Source: Limnohabitans sp. MORI2 (GTDB taxonomy: Bacteria > Pseudomonadota > Gammaproteobacteria > Burkholderiales > Burkholderiaceae_C). Taken from it: 64,000 bases of DNA. Positions 35,401 to 44,300 of the stretch are shown here, in pieces (position 1 is the stretch's first letter; each line of letters opens with the position of its first letter). The DNA lies in NCBI RefSeq assembly GCF_027925025.1, contig NZ_AP027058.1, forward strand, positions 1,240,001 through 1,304,000, written 5' to 3'. The position numbers and the translations under genes were made by a program. The notes under the pieces are model-generated. The model was given only the letters and a program-made list of their open reading frames with translations, was not told where the DNA came from and made no database searches.

Positions 35401-35874
35401 ATGAAAAGTCCAACCCTGTTAGTGCTGGCCTTGCTATTGACGCCTAAGCTAGGCCAGTCAGCAGAACTTCGTACCTTTGATGAGTTGCGTGTCCAGTACC
35501 AAACCTACAAAGACCCCACGCGCTTGTCTTACTTATATAACCGATGTGCGGCATTGCAGCTGAATGTGTCTGCTTTGCTTGCCCGCAAGGGGCAGCAACA
35601 GGGTGCCAAAGATTTCGAGGCATTGGCCCAGCACTACATGGTGTTATCTGAAGCAAATGAGCGTGAGATCGATAAAAAACGCGGCATGAAAAGCAAAGAC
35701 ACCATGAAAACCGTCACGCGTAATGTGGCTAATGTGTCTGAGACCTACAGCAAACGCATGAATGCCAACTTTGCCAAGCGCGGCGAGTACTTGGTGGGCG
35801 ATCCGCAGTTGGAGTCAGAGCTGGCTGAGTGCAATTTGCCAGATCAATTTAAGAGAAAAGCGCTGACCGACTGA
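35401..35874 (+). CDS. Small secreted protein of unknown function
   Basis: 157 residues from ATG 35401. A frame beginning with TTG upstream would bury the signal peptide. Signal: MKSPTLLVLALLLTPKLGQS then AE. The mature part is helical and charged (EANEREIDKKRGMKSKDTMK, TYSKRMNANFAKRGEYLVGD) with two Cys, one in YNRCAALQLNVSALL and one in ELAECNLPDQF, possibly disulfide-bonded in the periplasm. No family recognised. It is 64 bp upstream of the orphan POTRA gene and may belong with the secretion system. Confidence 0.6.
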   Translation: MKSPTLLVLALLLTPKLGQSAELRTFDELRVQYQTYKDPTRLSYLYNRCAALQLNVSALLARKGQQQGAKDFEALAQHYMVLSEANEREIDKKRGMKSKDTMKTVTRNVANVSETYSKRMNANFAKRGEYLVGDPQLESELAECNLPDQFKRKALTD

Positions 35875-35938
35875 AGCGCAAACTTTGGCACACGCTATGC
35901 TTGATATGTACAAACCATCTGACATGGAAAGGGGTTTT

Positions 35939-36400
35939 ATGCGTAACTTGACATCGTTATTGGCTGGATCTTTTGTATTTTTGACATCACATGTCTGCGC
36001 ACAGTCTGGTTACGACCCCAAGCAAATACCGACCTACGATGCAGGGGCATTGTCTCGTCAAGCCGAGCAAACGCTGAAACAGAATCAATTGCAACGCAGT
36101 GCACGGTTGCGCGAGGCTTATCCGCCAGTCATGGTTTTGAACGATCAAACCACGGTGAAACCTAAAGTGATCAAGTTTTTAGGTGCAAGGCAATTCACGC
36201 CTGAGCAACTCCAAACCACAGCATCACCGTACCTTAACCGTGACTTGACGCGGCATGAACTCAATCAATTGACAGAAGCTGTGGTCGCTGCCTATCGGCA
36301 AGAGGGATGGATTGTGCGGGCCTACATACCCCAACAAGACCTTTCCCGGGATGATCTGACGGTTCAAATCCTAGAGAATCTGCAGCCCAGCGCACGATAA
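35939..36400 (+). CDS. Stand-alone POTRA_2 domain protein (secreted, no beta-barrel)
   Basis: 153 residues from ATG 35939, chosen because GGAAAGGGG lies just upstream and a signal peptide begins there (MRNLTSLLAGSFVFLTSHVC then AQ). The C-terminal ~75 residues match a ShlB/FhaC-type POTRA domain: VIKFLGARQFTPEQLQ, LNQLTEAVVAAYRQEGWIVR and AYIPQQDLSRDDLTVQILEN. The last motif (Y-x-P-x-Q-D-x-x-D-x-x-x-V-x-V-x-E) also occurs in the full TpsB that follows at 36490. The N-terminal part is Gln-rich. There is no transmembrane barrel, so it probably works in the periplasm beside TpsB or substrate. Confidence 0.75.
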   Translation: MRNLTSLLAGSFVFLTSHVCAQSGYDPKQIPTYDAGALSRQAEQTLKQNQLQRSARLREAYPPVMVLNDQTTVKPKVIKFLGARQFTPEQLQTTASPYLNRDLTRHELNQLTEAVVAAYRQEGWIVRAYIPQQDLSRDDLTVQILENLQPSAR

Positions 36401-36435
36401 AGCCTGAAAACCCTCATCTAACTGTCAAAAGCGGC

Positions 36436-36453
36436 AAGGCACGGAACTTGCAT
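36436..36453 (+). promoter_or_regulatory. Sigma-54 (RpoN)-type promoter upstream of TpsB
   Basis: GGCACG (36438-36443) and TTGCA (36448-36452) match the -24/-12 consensus TGGCACG-N4-TTGCW apart from one A for T. GG and GC are 10 bp apart exactly as required. The predicted transcription start is near 36463, 27 bp before the TpsB GTG. No activator gene is visible. Confidence 0.6.
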
Positions 36454-36457
36454 TAAG

Positions 36458-36477
36458 ACAACCCCTATGGTTGTTTT
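36458..36477 (+). terminator. Short hairpin between POTRA and TpsB genes
   Basis: ACAACC (36458-36463) and GGTTGT (36469-36474) with a 5-nt loop, followed by TTT. It could end the POTRA transcript. It overlaps the expected start site of the sigma-54 promoter, so a pure DNA signal is also possible. Confidence 0.4.
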
Positions 36478-36489
36478 AGTACTCGTTTT

Positions 36490-38262
36490 GTGAAATTAAC
36501 TCGGTCGCGAATCATTGCTGCGATTGCATTCCTGTGTCTTTTGGCAGGGTCGTTGGACATCTACGACCCCGTTGTGCCTAAAGATGCAGGCACCGTCCTG
36601 CGCGCGATTGAGGGCAAAACGAACCTGCCCGTCACGGAATGGGCTGAAGCTATCACCGGCAAATCCTTTGCTAAACCCAAACAGCCACGCAGCTTGGTCG
36701 ATGCGGCCATGGACAAAATGGTGGAGCAGCAAGAGGTGGAAGAGGCCGCCAAAGCCCTCATTACCCTCAAATCCATCCAATTCCAAGGTGTCACCATCTT
36801 GGGCGATATGGAGCTCAGGGGCATCGTCGAACCTTTCATTGATACCCCCATGACGTACGAGCAAATGCTCGAAATCGGCATGGTGGTTGAGTCTTATTAC
36901 CGCAAAAACAACTACTTAGCGCGTGCCATCTTGCCGCCCCAAGATCTGACCGACGGTGTTTTGACGGTCGACGTCATTGAATCGGTCTTCTCCAAAGTTG
37001 AAATTGAGCAAGAGCTCGAAGATCTGCCCAACACCCAAGCCCACGTCGAAGCCATCATTGAAGCGCAACAAAAAACGGGCGAGCCTTTGAACAGCAAGTC
37101 CTTGGACCGTGCACTGGCCTTGGCCAATGACATTCCAGGCTTGAGCGCCCAAGGTTCTTTGCGCCAAGGTCGTGACGCAGGCGAAACCGAGCTATTGCTT
37201 AAGTTGTACCAAGGTCGTACCCGCCAGGCTGAACTCAGCATTGACAACGCCGGCTCACGTTCAACGGGTTTCATGCGTTTCATGACCACATTGAACTGGT
37301 TCAACCCCAACGATTTGGGGGATTTGCTCAATGTGGTGGCCGTCCACACACGGGGTAGCGACTACGCCCGACTGGCCTACAGCGTGCCAGTCGGTACCGA
37401 TGGTTGGCGCATGGGCCTGAACGCCTCGGCCATGAGTTACGAAGTCGTGGTTGGCGAACAGGGCATGGTTGGCGCCGTGGGCCGTGCCATGACACAAGGC
37501 ATGGAATGGATCTACCCATTGCTGCGTGAGGACGACCGAAGCGCCACCGTGACCCTGACGGCAGACAACAAAAACTTCCAAAACACATCGGCCCAGGGTT
37601 TGGTGATGTCCGACTACAACGCCAAAGTCATGACGGCCCAGGTCTCGGGCTTCTACCGTGACCTCAACCCGGGGGGTGGAACGGGTACTTATGCGCTACA
37701 ACTATCCCACGGCATCATCAATTTAGATGGGTCTTTGAGTCAGCAAACAGATGCCACAACCGTCCAAACCGAGGGTATTTTTAACAAAATTCGCCTCAAT
37801 GGCAGCTGGCAGCAGCCGATTACTACGCAAACATCAGCACTTGTTTCGGTCTCTGGGCAGCTGGCTGACAAAAACCTTGACTCATCAGAAAAGATGCAGC
37901 TCGGTGGCATGAATGGCGTGCGAGCGTACCCAACGGGTGAAGGCTCAGGCACAGACGCGCAGCTGATTCAGCTAGAAATCAAACATCAACTGGAATCCGG
38001 CATCAATATGGCTGCCTTCTACGACTGGGGGCAAGTGTGGCTAGCGCACGACCCGTCATACCCGGGCGGACCACAGCACAACCGCAATGTCTATAAAGGC
38101 TTTGGTGCCAGCATTGGGTACACCACAGAAGATGGCATCAACATCAAAGCCACTTGGGCGCGAAAAGATGGCAGCAATCCCAATCCTACACAAACGGGTA
38201 ACGACCAGGACGGTACACGCGACCGCAACCGTTATTGGCTGCAAGTTACTTTACCGTTCTAG
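36490..38262 (+). CDS. TpsB outer-membrane transporter (ShlB/FhaC/HecB family)
   Basis: 590 residues from GTG 36490, without an obvious Shine-Dalgarno. N-terminus hydrophobic (RIIAAIAFLCLLAGSLDIYD) but with no clean signal-peptidase site. A linker to residue ~95 is followed by one clear POTRA_2 domain (residues ~97-165: SIQFQGVTILGDMELRGIV, YRKNNYLARAILPPQDLTDG, VLTVDVIES) and a second (LDRALALANDIPGLSAQGSL). Residues ~230-590 are the 16-strand barrel. GGMNGVRAYPTGEGSGTDAQ near residue 475 is the L6 loop motif (VRGY-like), and the protein ends in RYWLQVTLPF, a barrel signal with C-terminal Phe. It exports the giant protein encoded next, 70 bp away. Confidence 0.92.
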   Translation: MKLTRSRIIAAIAFLCLLAGSLDIYDPVVPKDAGTVLRAIEGKTNLPVTEWAEAITGKSFAKPKQPRSLVDAAMDKMVEQQEVEEAAKALITLKSIQFQGVTILGDMELRGIVEPFIDTPMTYEQMLEIGMVVESYYRKNNYLARAILPPQDLTDGVLTVDVIESVFSKVEIEQELEDLPNTQAHVEAIIEAQQKTGEPLNSKSLDRALALANDIPGLSAQGSLRQGRDAGETELLLKLYQGRTRQAELSIDNAGSRSTGFMRFMTTLNWFNPNDLGDLLNVVAVHTRGSDYARLAYSVPVGTDGWRMGLNASAMSYEVVVGEQGMVGAVGRAMTQGMEWIYPLLREDDRSATVTLTADNKNFQNTSAQGLVMSDYNAKVMTAQVSGFYRDLNPGGGTGTYALQLSHGIINLDGSLSQQTDATTVQTEGIFNKIRLNGSWQQPITTQTSALVSVSGQLADKNLDSSEKMQLGGMNGVRAYPTGEGSGTDAQLIQLEIKHQLESGINMAAFYDWGQVWLAHDPSYPGGPQHNRNVYKGFGASIGYTTEDGINIKATWARKDGSNPNPTQTGNDQDGTRDRNRYWLQVTLPF

Positions 38263-38316
38263 CGCGTGAGTTTGGTTTTTGAACAACTCGCGCAAATATC
38301 CCTCAAGAAGTCCGCC

Positions 38317-38337
38317 GCCATTCCGAATCGGAATGGC
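38317..38337. promoter_or_regulatory. 21-bp perfect palindrome over the TpsA start
   Basis: GCCATTCCGA (38317-38326) and TCGGAATGGC (38328-38337) are exact reverse complements with one central base. The right arm contains the first in-frame ATG (38333-38335). The second, at 38339-38341, lies just beyond it. No T run follows, so it is not a typical terminator. It may be a translation-control hairpin or an operator. Confidence 0.7.
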
Positions 38338-41300
38338 TATGTTTCGCCTTGAACAAACACGCCCCTTGGAAGCAGACGTTCTCAAGCGTCTGGGTGCTAA
38401 GCCGCGTGTACATATATGTGTGTTGGCGCAGCTTCTAGGGATAGCGGGTTTGTTTTCAAACCCAGTTTTGGCCCAAACCATTGCATCCAGCGTAGCGGCG
38501 ACACAGCTGCCTACAGGCGGCCAAGTGAGTGCGGGTCAGGGCAGCATCAGTCAATCTGGCAACACGCTCAACGTCAACCAAACCAGCCAACGCGCGGTGG
38601 TGGACTGGAACACATTTAATGTGGGTAAGGACGCCACGGTCAATTTCCTGCAGCCCAACGCCCAGGCGGCCACACTCAACCGTGTGAACGACACCCAGCC
38701 TAGCCAAATCTTGGGGCGCATCACCGCGCCGGGCACGGTGGTCTTGGTCAACCCAGAGGGTGTGTACTTTGGTAAAACATCCAATGTTGATGTGGGTGGT
38801 TTAGTAGCTACCACGCACGCTATTGGCAACCAAGACTTTATGAATGGGCAGCTCAAATTCGCCCGCAACGGCGCCACGGGCAAGGTTGAAAACGAGGGCG
38901 AGCTGCGTGCCGCGCTGGGCGGCTACATCGCCATGCTCGCGCCCGAAGTGCGTAACAGCGGTGTGATTGTGGCCAACCTAGGCACCGCCGCGCTGGCCGC
39001 TGGTGAAGCCTTTGAACTCAAATTTGATGGCAATGGGGCTTTGAGCCGCGTGGTTGTCACCGCCGCCGCCATCAACACCTTGGTGGAGAACAAAAACGCC
39101 ATCAAGGCGCCGGGCGGCTTCATCATTCTCTCGGCCCAAGCCGCCAGCCGCTTGCAAAGCGGCGTCATCAACAACAGCGGCACGATCGAGGCCACGGGCT
39201 TGGTGCAACGCACAGGTCGCATCTTGCTGGAAGCCAGCAGCGCCATCCTCAACAGCGGGACGATCAAAGTCGACGCCACCAGCGGTGCTAACGGAGGGCA
39301 AGCGGGCAGCATCACGCTCAACGCACCTTATGTTCAAAGCTCGGGCACGCTATCAGCCACTAACTTAGCGGCAAATTCTTTCCCCTCCAACGGCAACGTG
39401 GTGGCAGAAATTGGCCGCATCCAAATCAATGCCGACACCTTCACTCAAACCGACACCGGTTTGCTCGATGTGTCGGCCATCGCGGCCCAAGCGGGCAATA
39501 TTGACATCGTCGCCGCTCAGTCCATCGCCGTCAGTGGTCGCATCTTTGCCAACGGCGTCGTTACCGACCCCGCCCACATCGTGGCCAACGCCTTGGGGGG
39601 CAGCATTCAGCTACAAACCACCAGCCGTGTGGACATGACCACCGCCGTGCTTGACGCCTCCGGCGAAGGCGGGGCGGGGCGCATCCACATACAGGCCGAT
39701 GGCGTACCCGGACCCACAAACGACCCTGCCAACAACCCAGCCCAAGCCCCCATCAAAGGCATAGTGGCCTTGGCCAACAACACCGTCCTGCGCGCCAACA
39801 GCAACCGCGCCCAAGCCGGTCGCGTGGAAATAGAGGGCGACGACATCAGCCTAGACTCCGGCACCCGCATCGAAGCTATCGGCTCATCAGCTGGCGGCAC
39901 CGTGCTCGTGGGCGGCGACTGGCAAGGCAGCGGCGCTCTGCGCCAAGCCACCACCGTGACTATGAGCGCCGACAGCACCATCGACGCCAGCGCCACTGAC
40001 AACGGGCAAGGCGGCAAAGTGGTGCTGTGGAGCGATGTGCACAACGCCAGCTCGGTCACCACCGTCAACGGCAGCATCTATGCCAAAGGCGGCGTCAACG
40101 CGGGCGATGGCGGGCAGATAGAGACTTCGGGCCATTCGCTGTCCATCTCTGGTTCTCAAATTAATGCGTATTCATCATCTGGCAAGTCGGGCTTATGGCT
40201 CATTGACCCAACAGATGTGACCGTCGATGTCGGTTCAGCCGCAAGCATCGTGTCTGGTCTCGGTACAGGTGATGTGGAAATCAGTGCAATCCGCGATATT
40301 GTGATTTCGGCCAACATCGCCACCAACACCAATAACAAGTTGCTGTTCACGGCCGGTGGTTCCATCAATATGACGGGGGGGTACAACATTTGGTTGAACA
40401 CATCCAACAGCGCTACATACATAGCTTCAACTGGCACGGGCTCGCTCTACATGGGGGGCTCAGCAGTCACAACCATCAACTCGACCAACTGGAATAGCAG
40501 CTGCGTAACCACCTGCTACGCCCAAGCCTCGACCACCTTGCCATATGCGGGTGTCCGACTTGGCGTGTCGTCTGCAGTTGATATTCGCGTTGGCGGTGAT
40601 GTGGTCGTGGCAGGGCGAAACACCCAAGCGACAGGCGGTTATGCCGGTAATGTTTTGTTTTCCGGTTCAATCGTCTGGGGCAACAACGTTAGCTTCTACG
40701 GCATCAGCAGTGCGGGGGTCGGCCAGCAACTGAGCTGGGGAAGTACTGCACAAATTGACCTGAAAGCAACCAACACACTCTTTATCGCTGGTGAATCTTC
40801 GTACTACACAACCAACGCCCCCATGGGTTATGGCACGTTTTTAAACGGCACCAAATTAACTGGATCGACGGTTGAAATTTGGGGGCGTAACAGCAATGCC
40901 AGCTGCACGTCTGCGAGTTGGTGCGCAGGCGTCAGCCTTGGCTGGATTGACCAACCGTCCCAGCTGACTAACATTTATGCTGATGTGCTCAAGTTGAAGT
41001 CCAACACCGTTGTTTTGGGAGCTTCAGCTGTGAATGTGGCCAAACTGAACTCGACTTTCGGGGTAGATTTTTCCTCTTACGACGCGAGTAGTAGTTTGAG
41101 CTTTCAAAACTCGACCAATACTTTTTCATCTGTTTTGCCAGTTGCTGGCAGCAACTATGGCGGCTCTCTCTTATTACCCAGTGGTGTAGGCACAAGCGCC
41201 GCCCCTTGGAGCGTGTACCGCTACAGCGGTAATTCATCGGTCAGTCTCAACACGGCCATCTACAGCACAGGGCCTATTGGCATAACTGCCAGCGACATCG

Positions 41301-44300
41301 CGCTCAATTCCAACCTTTATACGAGCAACACCAGCACGGGTGATGTCACCTTAACGGGCAACGTCAGCGGCTCGGGCAATATATCGTTGGCTTCTGGCCG
41401 TGGGTTGACGATGACCCAGTCAGGCACGTCGATTTACAGCGGCGTTATTTCCGGCACCAACGCCACGCTCACCAAATCGGGCACGGGTCGCTTGAGTTTG
41501 ACCAACGTCAATACCTACACAGGCGGCACCACCCTCAATGCAGGCACCTTGGGTTACTACGTTGACGGTGCATTTGGCACTGGCTCCTACACGGGGGCTG
41601 GCGGCACGCTCATGCTGGGCCGTGGCATTAGCACCTTTGGATACAACATCAACCTCACAGGCAACATGACTGCCACGTTTGACACCGATGTGGACTATCT
41701 CATCGTTGCGGGCGGCGGCGGCGGCGCAGGCGGCATTGGCGGTGGTGGTGGTGCGGGTGAATTCATCACTGGCAGCACCTCGGTCACGGGCACCAGCTAC
41801 ACCGTCACGGTGGGTGCGGGTGGCGCTGGTGGCTACTGGAATAACGCTGGCTCTTCGGGTGGTTCAAGCTCAGCGTTTGGCATTTCTGCGGCAGGTGGTG
41901 GTACGGGTGGCACTTGGGCCGCTTCTGGTCAAGCTGGTGGTTCAGGCGGCGGCGCAGGTGGTGGTGCAGTGACCAGCGCCAGTGCTTCTGTCACCACCGG
42001 TGGTGGCTTTGGCTCTGCGGGTGGTGCTGGTGTCGCTGGCGGTGGTAGCGAGGCTGTGGCCGGTGGTGGTGGTGGCGCCGGCGGCGCGGGTAGCTCTGGA
42101 AATGCCAGTGCACAGTCGGGCGGCAATGGTGGCGCAGGTAAAGCCAGCGACATCACGGGTACCAGCGTGATGTATGCAGGCGGCGGCGGCGGCGGTATCA
42201 ACGGCCAATTCGGTTGGTCAGCTGGCAGCCCCGGCACAGGTCAGGCGGGTGGCGGCAATGGCGGTCCTAGACAAGCTAGCTCAACTGAGCCCCGAAACAA
42301 CGGTGGGGCTGGTGCAGCCAACTCTGGCTCAGGCGGTGGCGGAGGCAGTAACTCCGACTACGGCGGCGCGGGTGGCTCAGGTATTGTTATCGTCCGCTAT
42401 TTGGGCGCTGCAGCCAGTACCAGTGGCACGGTGAGCTCTGGCACAGGTACGGCCACCGGCTACACACTGCAAAAGTTCACCACCACGGGCAACAACACAT
42501 TCACGCTGAATGCACTTTCTGCCACCTTCAGTGGCACTATCAGCGGCTCAGGCTCATTCATATCCAACCCCACGGCGAACGGCAAGTTCAACCTCACAGG
42601 CACCAACACCTATGCTGGCAACACCACCATCAGCGGCGGCACGTTCCAAATTGGCGGTGCGGGCTCGTTGGGCTCGGGCAGCTATGCCGGCAATATTGCA
42701 AATGCAGGTAGCTTTTTGTATTCATCTTCTGCCAACCAGACCTTTTCTGGCAGTATCACGGGCGCAGGCGGTTTACAAAAAGATACCAGCACCTCATCCA
42801 CTCTGACGCTATCAGGTACCAGCGCGTACACAGGGGCGACCAACGTTAACGCAGGTACCCTCAAAATCACAGGCTCTATTTATTGCGGTACATGCTTGGG
42901 CGGTTCGGGCGTTGCAAGTACAGCATCTGCGATTACCACCGTCAATACAAACGGCGCGTTGGAGCTGACCAACTGGGGTTGGGTAGGCAGCTTGGGTGAC
43001 CGTTACTACGATGCAACCGCTTTGGTGATTAACGGTGGCACGTTGCGTTATTCAGGGCCAAACACCAGCGCAGCAAATAGTTCTGGCCGGGGTTTCACAG
43101 TCGGTGCGTCTGGCGCCACATTTGAATCTGCCACAGCTGGTACCACATGGTCTTTGTTGGATGGCACCTCATCCAATTCAAGTTACAAGTCCGTTTTCAA
43201 CGGCAACGTGACATTTCAGGGCTTGGGTGATTTCAACGTAAGTCACATCATTTCCGGTGCAAACACCCTGACCAAGTCGGGTGCCGGCACGCTCACACTC
43301 AGTGGCCTGAACACATATACGGGCACTACAACCGTTAACGCTGGCACCTTGGCGTTGGCAAGTGCGGGCAAGATTTACTACAACGGTGGCTCCTCAATGG
43401 TCACCACCACGATTACCCTGAACTCGGGTGCGGTGCTTGACCTTAAAAGCTGGGACTGGGCCGGCAGCTTGGGTTATTTAAACTTCGATGCAACTAGCCT
43501 CGTCATCAACGGCGGCTCAGTGCGCCAGTCAGGCAGCACAGCCAATAGTGGCGCTGGCTTAAACATGAGCTCTCGCCAGTTCACGATTCAAGCAGGGGGC
43601 GCCACGTTTGACAGTGCTACCGCAGGCGTCACATGGACGATGGACCGTGACTCTCGCTCCAACTACCAAGTCGCCACCACTGGAAACGTCACCTTTACTG
43701 GAGCGGGCAACATCTTGTTCAACACTTGGTTGTCAGGTGCTTACAGCGTGACCAAAAACGGCACGGGCACCGTGACGATGAGTGGGAGCAACACCTACAC
43801 AGGCGGCACCAACTTCAACGCAGGCACCTTAAACGTCAACAGCAGCACAGCCTTGGGCTCGTCTGGCACGCTCAGCTTTGGTGGCGGCACCTTGCAATAC
43901 AGCGCCAATAACAACACCGACTACTCAGCACGAGCCAGCAACGCGGCCAGTCAAGCCTACAAGATAGACACCAACGGTCGAGATGTGACCTGGACCAGCA
44001 CACTCACCAGCTTGGGCGGTACGCTCACCAAGCTTGGCACAGGCACATTGACGCTCACAGGCACCAACACCTTCACGGGCGACACCACCATCAGCGCAGG
44101 CACGTTGCAGCTGGGCAATGGCGGCAGCTCAGGCAGCTTGGCATCTATCAACATTGTTGACAACGGCACCTTGGCGTTTTACACAAGCGCCGACACCACG
44201 GGGGCTTACAACATCAGCGGCACGGGTGGGGTGCAAGTGACGGGTGTCACGCGTGGGTCGGCTTTGTACAGCAGCTTTTTAACCACCACCGCACAAACCA

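Noticed and set aside
38416..38619. Short plus-strand frames inside TpsA (also near 39054, 41679, 42510, 46143, 49518 and 63087)
   Set aside because: They are out of phase with the TpsA frame and lack any domain or ribosome site.
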